A stretch of DNA of 35,235 nt from Tissierellia bacterium (GTDB taxonomy: Bacteria > Bacillota > Clostridia > Tissierellales > Peptoniphilaceae): NCBI GenBank assembly GCA_012728295.1, contig JAAYFJ010000022.1, positions 66,006 through 101,240 on the forward strand, written 5' to 3'. This document shows positions 25,090 through 33,936 of this stretch, piece after piece; position 1 is the first letter of the stretch, and every line of letters begins with the position of its first letter. Position numbers and translations under genes: made by a program. The notes below the pieces were generated by a model, which saw only the letters and a list, made by a program, of their open reading frames with translations, ran no database searches and was not told the origin of the DNA.

Positions 25090-25205
25090 GTTGAAGATGC
25101 GGGAAAATTTTCCAAAAGGAAAAGCCGACGGTACAAGTGTGACCCCACCAAGGCACATGAAATTCTCAGGCTCCAGAACTCGCGTTGGACAGATCTCTGA
25201 AGTGT
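25090..25205 (+). ncRNA. Glycine riboswitch aptamer (leader of the grd operon)
   Basis: The conserved glycine-aptamer core is visible in order: GCGGGAAAA (25099-25107), AAAGCCGACGG (25121-25131), GAAATTCTCAGG (25159-25170) and GGACAGATCTCT (25187-25198). Only one full aptamer is apparent. It is followed directly by an intrinsic terminator and then grdX, so it probably controls readthrough into the glycine reductase operon, with glycine favouring expression (inference from the substrate). Confidence 0.9.
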
Positions 25206-25209
25206 AACG

Positions 25210-25248
25210 ACAACAGGGGACCGGTAATGGTCTTTATGTTGTTTTTTT
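25210..25248 (+). terminator. Riboswitch expression-platform terminator
   Basis: ACAACA (25210-25215) pairs with TGTTGT (25237-25242) and GGACC with GGTCT inside; T7 follows. It lies between the glycine aptamer and the grdX start, as a conditional terminator should. Confidence 0.8.
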
Positions 25249-25270
25249 ATTACCTATAATGGAGGAAGAA

Positions 25271-25633
25271 GTGTTAATAATTACAAATAATCCAAGAGTG
25301 AAAGAAGTATATTCATCTAAGACGCAACTATATGAAAAGGAAGAATATGTAGATATTTTAATAAGAGTAAGGGACTTAGTTCACGCTGGATATATTATAT
25401 TGACACACCCACTATATGGAAGCGTAAAACCATATGAGACTCCGTTTCGAACGGTAGTATTGCAAGAGGGAAGTAAGTTGGACATGAATTCGCTGGCGCT
25501 GATTGAAGAAGCCATTGCCACAGCTACTAAGTTTAAAAGAGATGCTAATAGCAAGCAGTGGACAAGCAGTGTCATTGAAGACTTTCAAGTAATAGACTTG
25601 GACCTTATAGGTACAGCTATTGAAAGAATATAA
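25271..25633 (+). CDS. grdX: GrdX protein
   Basis: About 120 residues, beginning VLIITNNPRVKEVYSSKTQL (the first codon, GTG, is read as Met). GrdX proteins open glycine reductase operons in Stickland fermenters; their biochemical role is not established. The segment GYIILTHPLYGSVKPYETPF is typical. GTG 25271 is chosen because GGAGG ends 5 bases upstream; the in-frame ATG at 25259 would itself overlap that RBS. It is the first gene after the riboswitch terminator and is followed 18 bases later by trxB. Confidence 0.85.
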   Translation: MLIITNNPRVKEVYSSKTQLYEKEEYVDILIRVRDLVHAGYIILTHPLYGSVKPYETPFRTVVLQEGSKLDMNSLALIEEAIATATKFKRDANSKQWTSSVIEDFQVIDLDLIGTAIERI

Positions 25634-25651
25634 GGAAGGTAAGGTGATTAA

Positions 25652-26593
25652 ATGGATCAAGTGTTCGACATAGTTATTATTGGCGCAGGTCCGGCAGGTT
25701 TATCTGCAGGTTTATATGCGGGTCGTTCAAAAATGAAAGCTTTAATCCTAGAAAAGGACAATAATGGAGGGCAAATTGCCATAACCCATGCTGTGGAAAA
25801 TTATCCAGGCTCCATTGAAAACGCCACTGGCCCATCATTAACTAAGAGAATGGTTGAACAATGCCAGTCGTTTGGAACTGAAATCGTTCGTGACACCATT
25901 GAATCCTTAGAGTTAGATGGAGATGTTAAAAAAGTAATAGGAGAAAAAGGAACATATCTAGGCAAAACTGTTATTATTGCCACTGGTGCCGACGCTAGAA
26001 AAATTGGCTGTCCAGGAGAAAAGATGTTTGCAGGAAAAGGTGTTTCCTACTGTGCAACTTGCGATGCTGATTTCTTTGAAGAGTTGGAAGTATTTGTAGT
26101 TGGTGGCGGTGACAGTGCCATAACAGAAGCCCTTTATCTGACTAGATTCGCAAGGAAAGTCACCATTGTCCACAGAAGAGAAGGCTTGCGTGCTAACAAG
26201 GATTCCATTGAAATTGCCAAAGCTGATCCTAAAATCCACTGGAAGTTACACAAAGTTGTAAAGGAGATTAAAGGCGATGGAATATTAGAATCCATAGTAC
26301 TTGAAGATACAAGAGATGGTGAGCTAGAAGAGATTTTTGCAGATGAAGATGACGGCACCATGGGAGTATTTGTGTTTATCGGAATGATACCTCACACTGA
26401 GTTGGTAAAAGATATTTTGGCAACAGACGATGAAGGATATTTAATAACTGATGATGAAATGAAAACCTCTATTCCAGGTGTATTTGTAGCCGGTGATGTT
26501 CGCAGCAAAAAGGTAAGACAGGTGGTAACGGCAGCGTCTGACGGAGCGGTTGCAGCCATTTCTGCAGAACATTTCATTTTCGGCACCCCCTAA
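25652..26593 (+). CDS. trxB: Thioredoxin reductase of the glycine reductase system
   Basis: A 313-residue FAD- and NAD(P)H-dependent disulfide reductase. FAD motif GAGPAGLSAGLYAGRSKMK, redox pair C134-A-T-C137 (CATCDADFF), NADPH motif VVGGGDSAITEALYLTRFA, C-terminal FAD motif GVFVAGDVRSKKVRQVVTAA. It passes electrons to the adjacent thioredoxin, which reduces the selenoether/disulfide cycle of GrdA. Confidence 0.96.
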   Translation: MDQVFDIVIIGAGPAGLSAGLYAGRSKMKALILEKDNNGGQIAITHAVENYPGSIENATGPSLTKRMVEQCQSFGTEIVRDTIESLELDGDVKKVIGEKGTYLGKTVIIATGADARKIGCPGEKMFAGKGVSYCATCDADFFEELEVFVVGGGDSAITEALYLTRFARKVTIVHRREGLRANKDSIEIAKADPKIHWKLHKVVKEIKGDGILESIVLEDTRDGELEEIFADEDDGTMGVFVFIGMIPHTELVKDILATDDEGYLITDDEMKTSIPGVFVAGDVRSKKVRQVVTAASDGAVAAISAEHFIFGTP

Positions 26594-26640
26594 TATTAGT
26601 TATCACTTTGGTGGTAAAAACCCAAAGAAAGGAGATATAA

Positions 26641-26961
26641 ATGCTAGAACTTAACAAAGAGAATTTTGAACAGGAAGTATTGGAAGCTGAAGGCTTAGTA
26701 TTTGTAGACTTTTGGAGCAATGGTTGTGAACCATGTAAAGCGTTAATGCCTGATGTACTACAGTTGGCTAAACAATATGGTGACAAAATCAAATTCTGTT
26801 CACTAGACATTACAAAAGCCAGAAGATTGGCTATTAAACAAAAGGTTCTTGGACTTCCAACAATGCTAATGTATAAAGATGGAGAAAAAGTTGGAGAGAT
26901 AAACCAAGACACTGCTACCATTGCAAATATTGAAGCAATGATAAAAGAGCATTACGCATAG
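26641..26961 (+). CDS. trxA: Thioredoxin of the glycine reductase system
   Basis: A 106-residue thioredoxin fold with an unusual active site, C29-E-P-C32 (FWSNGCEPCKALMPD), instead of WCGPC. Changed active sites of the GCxPC type are usual in glycine-reductase-linked thioredoxins. The cis-Pro loop is LGLPTML. AAAGGAG precedes the ATG. It lies between trxB and grdE in the operon. Confidence 0.95.
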   Translation: MLELNKENFEQEVLEAEGLVFVDFWSNGCEPCKALMPDVLQLAKQYGDKIKFCSLDITKARRLAIKQKVLGLPTMLMYKDGEKVGEINQDTATIANIEAMIKEHYA

Positions 26962-27000
26962 TAGAAAAAAATTTACTAAAAGAGTAAAAGGAGGCGTAAA

Positions 27001-28287
27001 ATGCGTCTTGAACTAGGGAAAATCCAGATACGAGATATCGTATTCGGAGAGAAGTCCGGCATATCCAATGGAGTACTAACCATTGATAAAGCTGAATTAA
27101 TCAAAATCGTTGGAGATGATGAGCATATTAGCTCAGTGTCAGTAGACATTGCCAAACCAGGCGAGAGCATTAGAATAATGCCGGTAAAAGATGTTATCGA
27201 ACCAAGGGTAAAAGTAGAAGGTCCTGGACAAGTATATCCTGGATTGCTAAACAAAGTTGGAACGGTAGGCGAGGGTGTAACTCACGCACTTGCGGGAATG
27301 GCTGTGGTAACCACAGGTAAGATAGTAGGCTTTCAAGAAGGTATTATCGATATGTGTGGCATAGGAGCAGACTACACTCCGTTTTCAAAGCTAAACAACG
27401 TGGTTCTAACCATTGAACCAACTGAAGGAATCAAACAGCATGAGCATGAGCGAATTGTTCGCATGGCAGGACTAAAAGCAGCTCGTTATTTGGGAGAATT
27501 GGGAAAAGACATTAAACCTGATGAAGTAAAAACCTATGAAACACTTCCATTATTAGAGCAGGTTGCACAATATCCTGAATTGCCAAAAGTTCTATATGTA
27601 TATATGTTACAAACTCAAGGATTGCTACACGACACATATGTATATGGAGTAGATGCAAAGCAAATAGTGCCTACATTGCTATATCCTACAGAGCTAATGG
27701 ACGGAGCCGTATTAAGTGGAAACTGCGTGTCAGCTTGCGATAAAAACCCAAGCTATGTTCATTTAAACAACGGTGTGGTGGAACAATTATATGCTCAGCA
27801 TGGAAAAGAAATAAACTTCCTAGGGGTAGTCATCACCAACGAAAACGTTTATTTAATGGACAAAGAGCGTTCTTCAAACTGGACCGCAAAGCTTTGTCGC
27901 TACTTGGGAGCAGATGCTGTCATCATTACTCAAGAAGGTTTTGGAAATCCAGATACAGACTTGATAATGAACTGCAAAAAAATTGAGAGCGAAGGCATAA
28001 AAACCGTTATCGTAACTGACGAATACGCTGGTCGTGACGGTGCTAGCCAGTCGTTAGCAGATGCTGATGAAAAAGCTGACGCAGTAGTAACAGGTGGAAA
28101 CGCCAATGAAGTGGTGTTATTGCCTAAGATGGATAAAATTATAGGTCATGTGAGCGTAGCAGATGTAATTGCAGGAGGTTTCGACGGCTCTTTAAGAGAA
28201 GACGGTTCTATCGAAGTGGAAATCCAAGCGATAACAGGAGCTACTAACGAAACAGGATTTGGATATTTAACAGCAAAAACACTTTAA
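27001..28287 (+). CDS. grdE: Glycine reductase protein B, alpha/beta pro-subunit GrdE
   Basis: A 428-residue proprotein that is cleaved into two subunits, generating a pyruvoyl group that binds glycine as a Schiff base. The expected cleavage Cys is C242 in SGNCVSACDKN, the position described for this family. With GrdB it forms the substrate-specific protein B complex in the cytoplasm. AGGAGG is upstream; 39 bases separate it from trxA. Confidence 0.96.
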   Translation: MRLELGKIQIRDIVFGEKSGISNGVLTIDKAELIKIVGDDEHISSVSVDIAKPGESIRIMPVKDVIEPRVKVEGPGQVYPGLLNKVGTVGEGVTHALAGMAVVTTGKIVGFQEGIIDMCGIGADYTPFSKLNNVVLTIEPTEGIKQHEHERIVRMAGLKAARYLGELGKDIKPDEVKTYETLPLLEQVAQYPELPKVLYVYMLQTQGLLHDTYVYGVDAKQIVPTLLYPTELMDGAVLSGNCVSACDKNPSYVHLNNGVVEQLYAQHGKEINFLGVVITNENVYLMDKERSSNWTAKLCRYLGADAVIITQEGFGNPDTDLIMNCKKIESEGIKTVIVTDEYAGRDGASQSLADADEKADAVVTGGNANEVVLLPKMDKIIGHVSVADVIAGGFDGSLREDGSIEVEIQAITGATNETGFGYLTAKTL

Positions 28288-28314
28288 TTAATAATTTATG
28301 AAAGGGAGAACATG

Positions 28315-28791
28315 ATGAATTATTTAGAAAACAAAAAAGTCATCATCGTAGGCGACCGTGACGGTATTCCGGGACCTGCCATTGAGACTTGTGTAAATAC
28401 AATTGAGAATGTGGAAGTAGTATTCTCATCCACAGAGTGCTTCGTCTGAACTAGCGCCGGCGCTATGGACTTAGAGAACCAAAAACGCGTTAAAGACATT
28501 ACCGATAAATTCGGTGCTGAAAACGTAGTTGTTCTTCTAGGTGCAGCAGAAGCCGAGTCTGCAGGTCTTGCAGCCGAAACAGTAACAGCAGGTGACCCTA
28601 CCTTTGCAGGCCCCTTAGCGGGAGTCGAATTAGGATTACTCGTATTTCATGCCATGGAGCCTGAAATGAAAGAGCTCTATGATCCGGATGTATACGATGA
28701 GCAAATGGGAATGATGGAAATGGTATTTGACGTGGATGAAATCTGTGAAGAAATGAATGAAATCCGCGGCGAATTCTGTAAATTCCTCTAA
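28315..28791 (+). CDS. grdA: Glycine reductase selenoprotein A, GrdA (Sec at in-frame TGA)
   Basis: About 158 residues including selenocysteine. The frame begins at ATG 28312 or 28315; the second fits the GGGAG spacing better. It runs [20 protein letters not shown] and reaches [16 protein letters not shown], with TGA at 28447-28449 (Sec45 counting from 28315), and continues to 28791. This is the invariant GrdA active site, where Sec carries the carboxymethyl group formed from glycine. A frame starting only at 28465 would miss the active site and conserved N-terminus. Confidence 0.97.
28452..28465 (+). promoter_or_regulatory. Putative SECIS stem of grdA
   Basis: TAGCGCCGGCGCTA is a perfect 14-base self-complementary stem starting 2 bases after the grdA UGA. 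It probably belongs to the SelB-binding hairpin; exact folding needs modelling. Confidence 0.5.
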
Positions 28792-28860
28792 AACCATCGG
28801 AACATCCTCACTATAAAAGTCTCGTAAAATAACGAAGCTTATCAAAAGAGGAGCAAATAA

Positions 28861-30168
28861 ATGGGAAAAATTAGAGTAGTTCATTATATAAACCAATTTT
28901 TCGCAGGCATTGGTGGAGAAGAAAAAGCTGACACCAAACCGATGATAATGGAAGAAATGCCTGTTATCAGTCAACAATTGCAAAAGCAATTAGGCGATGA
29001 ATTTGAAGTAGCTGGAACCGTAGTATGTGGAGATAGCTACTTTAACGAGAACCTTGAATCAGCATCTGAAGAAGTCCTTAAGATGATAGAATCTTTCGAG
29101 CCGAGCCTATTTATAGCAGGACCTGCATTTAACGCAGGACGCTATGGGGTAGCAGCTGGAACGATTACTGAAATGGTTAAATCCAGATTAGGCATTCAAG
29201 CAGTAACCGGAATGTATGAAGAAAACCCGGGCGCTGACATGTTTAAAAAACATGTATATATTGTAAAAACAGCTAATTCAGCAGCAGGTATGAGAAAAGA
29301 CTTACCAAAGATTGCTAAATTGGCAAAAAAATTGGCATTAGGTGAAGAACTGGGAACACCAGATGAAGATAATTACATGGAAAGAGGAATTCGTGTAAAC
29401 TACTTCGCAGAAAAAACTGGTTCAGAACGTGCAGTGGATATGCTTATTAAAAAGATTAAAGGCGAGCCGTTTAAAACGGAATATCCAATGCCTGTATTTG
29501 ACAGAGTTGCACCTAATCCTGCAATAGCAGATTTGAAAAAAGCTACCATCGCACTGGTAACATCAGGCGGAATAGTACCAAAAGGAAACCCGGACCACAT
29601 TGAATCCTCATCTGCATCAAAATATGGCGAGTATTCTCTGGCTGGAGTGGAAGTTCTAACAGAGGCGACTTATGAAACGGCACACGGAGGTTATGACCCT
29701 GTATATGCCAATGAAAACCCAAATAGAGTTCTTCCCGTAGACGTGCTAAGAGACATGGAAAAAGAAGGATTAATTGGAAAACTTCACGAATTATTCTACA
29801 CCACAGTAGGTAATGGTACTGCTGTAGCCAGCTCAGTGGCATATGCAACTGAATACGCTAAGAAATTGGTAGAAGCAGGAGTTGATGGGGTTATCTTAAC
29901 CTCCACCTGAGGCACCTGTACACGTTGCGGAGCAACAATGGTAAAAGAAATTGAAAGAGCGGGACTTCCCGTAGTTCATATATGTACAGTAGTTCCTATC
30001 TCATTGACAGTTGGAGCAAATAGAATTGTTCCTGCAGTGGCAATTCCTCACCCACTGGGCAATCCTAAATTAGACGCAGCAGAAGAAAAACAACTACGTC
30101 GTAAATTAGTTGAAAAAGCCCTAGGATCATTGACACAAGAGATAGAAGACCAAACGGTATTCGAATAA
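28861..30168 (+). CDS. grdB: Glycine reductase selenoprotein B, GrdB (Sec at in-frame TGA)
   Basis: 435 residues with selenocysteine at codon 350 (TGA 29908-29910), in DGVILTST-U-GTCTRCGATM, the conserved GrdB site; position 350 is the one described for the family. GrdB receives the amino-activated glycine from the GrdE-derived pyruvoyl subunit and transfers the carboxymethyl group to GrdA. AGAGGAGC precedes the ATG. The N-terminus IRVVHYINQFFAGIGGEEKA is typical. The frame after the UGA continues 85 codons to TAA at 30166-30168. Confidence 0.97.
29924..29936 (+). promoter_or_regulatory. Putative SECIS hairpin of grdB
   Basis: GTTGC-GGA-GCAAC, a 5-bp stem with a 3-base loop, starts 13 bases after the UGA. 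It is the natural reference for the similar hairpin in the stalk-domain gene. Confidence 0.6.
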
Positions 30169-30180
30169 TAGCAAGTATTG

Positions 30181-30201
30181 GCCCGCACCTTGCGTGCGGG
30201 C
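30181..30201 (+). promoter_or_regulatory. GC-rich intercistronic hairpin between grdB and grdC
   Basis: GCCCGCAC pairs with GTGCGGGC (8 bp, 5-base loop). No T-run follows, so it is not a standard terminator. It sits between the grdB stop and the grdC RBS and may stabilise upstream mRNA or set subunit ratios. Confidence 0.55.
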
Positions 30202-30223
30202 TAATATTAAAAAGGAGGAATTT

Positions 30224-31762
30224 ATGACATTTCCTGTAATCAAAGGAGCGGGATATATCCTAGCCCATACTCCGGATATGATAGTACAAAATGGATCCAC
30301 ATGTTCTGTAGAAAGAATTACACACCCTGAATCTGAATTTTTAAAAGAAGTTGGCAAACACATCAGAAGCTATGAAGATGCTGTTAACTACTTGCCAAAT
30401 CAGATTTATATCGGCAATGTAAGACCCGAAGAGATGATTGGAAAACCATTACCATGGACAGCTATAGAGCATAAAGGAACCAGAGAAGGAAAATTTGGAC
30501 AAATAATCCCAGAAGAAGAATTTATAGCATTAATGCAGCTATGCGATGTATTTGACCTAGTATTTTTGTCTGAAGACTTTGTATCTAAAATGAAAGCGGT
30601 AGTAGAAAATGCATATCCTGAATTAGAAGCGTTCTTCGGCAAGATAAAGGGCAGCGATATAGCACAGGATATGGCAAAAATTCCGGAACACCTAAGAGAA
30701 GAGCTGATATTCCAAGGAGAAGTAGTGGGATATGTTAAAGCAGCTCATGATGTAGACGTAAACCTTTCAGCCCACACTATGTTTGAAAACTTAGTAGCAA
30801 AAACCAGTGGAGTACTAAGTGTTTTAGCAATGCTAAAAAACACAGGGATTGCTCCTGAAAGCATAGACTATGTATTGGAATGTTCTGAAGAAGCGTGCGG
30901 CGATATCAACCAAAGGGGTGGAGGCAACTTTGCCAAGGCAATCGCAGAAGTGGCAGGCCTAAAAAATGCATCTGGCTCAGATACCAGGGGATTCTGTGCA
31001 GCTCCAGTACACGCAATGGTAGAAGCATCTGCATTGGTAAAATCTGGAATATTCAAAAACGTATTGGTAGTAGCAGGAGGATCCACTGCAAAATTAGGCA
31101 TGAACGCCAAGGATCACATTGCCAAAGGACTACCGGTTATAGAAGATGTAGTAGGTGGATTTGCAGTGCTTGTAAGCGAAAACGACGGAGTTCATCCAGT
31201 GATTCGCACTGACATGATAGGCAAACACAACGTAGGCACCGGAGCATCACCACAAGCTGTAATGACAGCACTAATTGCTGATGCCCTAGCAAAGGGTGGA
31301 CTAAAATCCACAGACATTGACACCTTCTCAGTAGAAATGCAAAATCCGGACATTACAGTTCCGGCAAAAGCTGGAAACGTTCCCGAAGCCAACTACAAGA
31401 TGATAGCAGCCCTAGCTGTGAAAAATGGAGAAATAGAAAGAAAAGAATTGGCAGATTTTATTTCTGCAAAAGGTCTACCAGGTTGGGCACCGACTCAAGG
31501 CCATATTCCATCAGGAGTTCCATATGCGGGATTCATGATAGACGACCTGACCACAGGCGATAAAAACAGAGACATGATAGTAGGAAAAGGAAGTATATTC
31601 CTAGGAAGAATGACAAATCTTTTTGATGGGCTATCCTTTATCATTGAAAGAAACAGCGGTGAAAAAGAAGAATCATCATCAACGGACAAAGAACAGATAA
31701 GACAACTGTTGGCTGAAGCCATGGCACAAATGGCACAAGAACTGCTTAAGAAAGAGGAGTGA
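30224..31762 (+). CDS. grdC: Glycine reductase protein C, beta subunit GrdC
   Basis: A 512-residue FabH/ketoacyl-synthase-like subunit that, with GrdD, converts the GrdA-bound carboxymethyl selenoether and phosphate to acetyl phosphate. It begins MTFPVIKGAGYILAHTPDMI. A likely reactive Cys lies in TRGFCAAPVHAM, and GGNFAKAIAEVAGLKNASGS is typical. The C-terminus is acidic and basic (EKEESSSTDKEQ). ATG 30224 is chosen by AGGAGG 6 bases upstream over a longer frame that would overlap the intercistronic hairpin. Confidence 0.95.
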   Translation: MTFPVIKGAGYILAHTPDMIVQNGSTCSVERITHPESEFLKEVGKHIRSYEDAVNYLPNQIYIGNVRPEEMIGKPLPWTAIEHKGTREGKFGQIIPEEEFIALMQLCDVFDLVFLSEDFVSKMKAVVENAYPELEAFFGKIKGSDIAQDMAKIPEHLREELIFQGEVVGYVKAAHDVDVNLSAHTMFENLVAKTSGVLSVLAMLKNTGIAPESIDYVLECSEEACGDINQRGGGNFAKAIAEVAGLKNASGSDTRGFCAAPVHAMVEASALVKSGIFKNVLVVAGGSTAKLGMNAKDHIAKGLPVIEDVVGGFAVLVSENDGVHPVIRTDMIGKHNVGTGASPQAVMTALIADALAKGGLKSTDIDTFSVEMQNPDITVPAKAGNVPEANYKMIAALAVKNGEIERKELADFISAKGLPGWAPTQGHIPSGVPYAGFMIDDLTTGDKNRDMIVGKGSIFLGRMTNLFDGLSFIIERNSGEKEESSSTDKEQIRQLLAEAMAQMAQELLKKEE

Positions 31763-31766
31763 GAAC

Positions 31767-32906
31767 ATGTCCAAACAAAAACTGGCGGAAGTATTGTTGG
31801 AAACGTCCCAAGCCCTCTTAACAGGTAATTTTGGAACTAAATCCAAAATCGGGCTAGTGGTATTAGGTAGCGAACACGGTGCAAATACCATGATTGAAGC
31901 CGCCAAATTGGCAAAAGACTCACGCTTTGAAATAGTGCTACTAGGAACCGACGAAGAAATCGACGGGATAAAAACTATTAAGGCGGTCAATCCGGACGAA
32001 GCCCATAAAATAATGGAAGAGCTATTAGATAGCAACGAATTAGACGCATGCGTAACCATGCACTACGACTTCCCCATAGGAGTAGCAACAGTAGGCAGAG
32101 TAATTACACCAGGTAGAGGAAAAGAGATGATAATCTCAGCAACTACAGGAGTAACAGCCACAGACAGAGTGGAAGCTATGGTGAAGAATGCTATTATTGG
32201 AATTGTAGCAGCAAAATCCATAGGAATAGAAAACCCCACTTTAGGAATATTGAATATTGAAGGGGCAAGACAAACAGAGCAAATATTAAAGCAACTGCAA
32301 GAAAATGGATATCCTATTGCATTTGCAGATTCCATGAGAGCAGACAAAGGCATGGTCATGAGAGGAAATGACCTGCTACACGGTAGTTGCGACATAATGG
32401 TGGCAGATTCATTAACAGGTAACTTAATGCTAAAAATATTCTCATCCTTTACCACAGGAGGAGATTATGAATCCTTAGGATATGGATATGGACCAGGAGT
32501 TGGAGAAGGCTATAAAAGAAAAGTATTCATCGTATCCAGAGCCTCAGGAATCCCTGTAGTGGCAAATGCAATTAAATATGCCTATGAAACAGTTGCAGGA
32601 AATATAGAAGAAAAAACTACAAACGAATTTGCAGCGGCAAAAAAAGCAGGGCTAGACAATATTTTAAGAGAGCTACACGAAAGAAAAGCCAAAACCGAAG
32701 CGACAGTAGAACCACCAGCAAAGGAAATTGTGACCAAAAGCATTGGCGGAATAGAGATTATGGATCTAGACGATGCAGTAAGCAAGCTTTGGAGCGTAGG
32801 AATATATGCAGAAAGCGGAATGGGATGCACAGGACCGGTGGTTATGGTAAATGAGAAAAATATTGAAAAAGCACTGGAAATAATGAAAGAAGCCAAATTC
32901 ATATAG
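31767..32906 (+). CDS. grdD: Glycine reductase protein C, alpha subunit GrdD
   Basis: A 379-residue PlsX-like phosphotransacylase subunit of protein C. GLVVLGSEHGANTMIEAAKL near the N-terminus and FSSFTTGGDYESLGYGYGPG in the middle are PlsX/GrdD-like. Near the C-terminus C354 in SGMGCTGPVVMV is the conserved Cys thought to hold the acetyl thioester before phosphorolysis. It starts 4 bases after grdC, with GAGGAG inside the grdC end, and is the last gene of the operon. Confidence 0.95.
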   Translation: MSKQKLAEVLLETSQALLTGNFGTKSKIGLVVLGSEHGANTMIEAAKLAKDSRFEIVLLGTDEEIDGIKTIKAVNPDEAHKIMEELLDSNELDACVTMHYDFPIGVATVGRVITPGRGKEMIISATTGVTATDRVEAMVKNAIIGIVAAKSIGIENPTLGILNIEGARQTEQILKQLQENGYPIAFADSMRADKGMVMRGNDLLHGSCDIMVADSLTGNLMLKIFSSFTTGGDYESLGYGYGPGVGEGYKRKVFIVSRASGIPVVANAIKYAYETVAGNIEEKTTNEFAAAKKAGLDNILRELHERKAKTEATVEPPAKEIVTKSIGGIEIMDLDDAVSKLWSVGIYAESGMGCTGPVVMVNEKNIEKALEIMKEAKFI

Positions 32907-32910
32907 AGCT

Positions 32911-32945
32911 AAAACGGATGGAAGCCTTGGCACACCATCCGTTTT
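32911..32945 (+). terminator. Terminator of the grd operon
   Basis: An 11-bp perfect stem (32911-32921 with 32935-32945, 13-base loop) with only a short T-run, 5 bases after the grdD stop. Some readthrough into queH is possible. Confidence 0.75.
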
Positions 32946-32999
32946 AAGATAAAATTATGCTGATTAAAAATAATTAATAAAATTTGAAGAAGGTAGAAT

Positions 33000-33644
33000 A
33001 TGATTAATTATCAAAGAGAATTAGACAAATTATTAGAGAGCTTAGAAACCAAGCCCAAACTTCTATTACACAGCTGTTGTGGGCCATGTAGTAGCTATGT
33101 AATAGATTATTTAAAAAAATATTTCGAAATAACAATATTTTTCTACAATCCTCAAATTGAACCTAGGGAAGAATACCTTCATCGTTTGGAAACACAAAGA
33201 GAACTGGCATTAGAATATGAGATAGAAGTTTTAGAAGGGCATAGAGATGCTACCCCGTATTACAACGGAATTAAAGGCATGGAAAACCAGCGAGAAGGTG
33301 GAGAACGATGTGGAATTTGCTATCAGTTTAGAATGGAAGAAACGGCTAAAATGGCGAAAGAAAACAATTTTCCATACTTTGCCACCACACTATCAGTAAG
33401 CCCACACAAAAATGCACTAAAAATAAATAAAATAGGAGAGCAACTATCCTTAGACTACGAAATAAACCACCTGCCCTCAGATTTCAAAAAAAGAGGTGGG
33501 TATCAGAAATCTGTAGAAATTTCAAAAGAGCTAGGGCTATATAGACAAGACTATTGCGGATGCATATTCAGTAAAAATCAAAGAGAACAAGAAAAACAGA
33601 CTCATGAAAAGGGGGAAGAAAAAAATGGCAGTAATGGAAATTAG
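33000..33644 (+). CDS. queH: Epoxyqueuosine reductase QueH
   Basis: A 214-residue DUF208-family enzyme for the last step of tRNA queuosine synthesis, replacing the unrelated QueG. The cysteine pattern is intact: C26, C27, C30 (HSCCGPCSS), C104, C107 (CGICYQF) and C186, C188 (YCGCIFS), which bind iron-sulfur and another metal. The C-terminal tail is a charged, low-complexity run (NQREQEKQTHEKGEEKNGSN). Its last 20 bases overlap the next gene. Confidence 0.93.
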   Translation: MINYQRELDKLLESLETKPKLLLHSCCGPCSSYVIDYLKKYFEITIFFYNPQIEPREEYLHRLETQRELALEYEIEVLEGHRDATPYYNGIKGMENQREGGERCGICYQFRMEETAKMAKENNFPYFATTLSVSPHKNALKINKIGEQLSLDYEINHLPSDFKKRGGYQKSVEISKELGLYRQDYCGCIFSKNQREQEKQTHEKGEEKNGSNGN

Positions 33645-33924
33645 TATTGTACCCATTGGTACAAAAGAAACCTCAGTTAGCAAATACGTGGCAGAAGCAT
33701 ATAAAGCCATAAAAGATAGGGACGATATAAACGTATTGCTGACTCCAATGGGCACAACCCTTGAAGGAGAATTGAAAAACCTATATGAAGCAGCACAAGA
33801 AATGCAAGAAGCGGTATTTGCCACAGGGATGAAAAGGGTCTATACAGTGATAAAAATTGACGACAGAAGAGATAATCCACATCCTATGTCAGAAAAGACA
33901 AAAGCTGTAATGGAAAAACTATAA
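33625..33924 (+). CDS. MTH1187/YqgV-type thiamine-binding-like protein
   Basis: A 99-residue ferredoxin-fold protein beginning MAVMEISIVPIGTKETSVSK, with LLTPMGTTLEGELKNLYEAA. This is the MTH1187 family, some members of which bind thiamine (YkoF-like). ATG 33625 follows GGGGGAAG at suitable spacing; an ATG 21 bases upstream lacks one. It overlaps queH and is followed 12 bases later by a MATE transporter. No TPP riboswitch is seen. Confidence 0.88.
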   Translation: MAVMEISIVPIGTKETSVSKYVAEAYKAIKDRDDINVLLTPMGTTLEGELKNLYEAAQEMQEAVFATGMKRVYTVIKIDDRRDNPHPMSEKTKAVMEKL

Positions 33925-33936
33925 GACGAGGGAATT

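Noticed and set aside
30895-31212. 105-codon plus-strand open frame inside grdC
   Set aside because: It is an out-of-frame shadow of grdC with a biased, repetitive Arg/Ser-rich translation.
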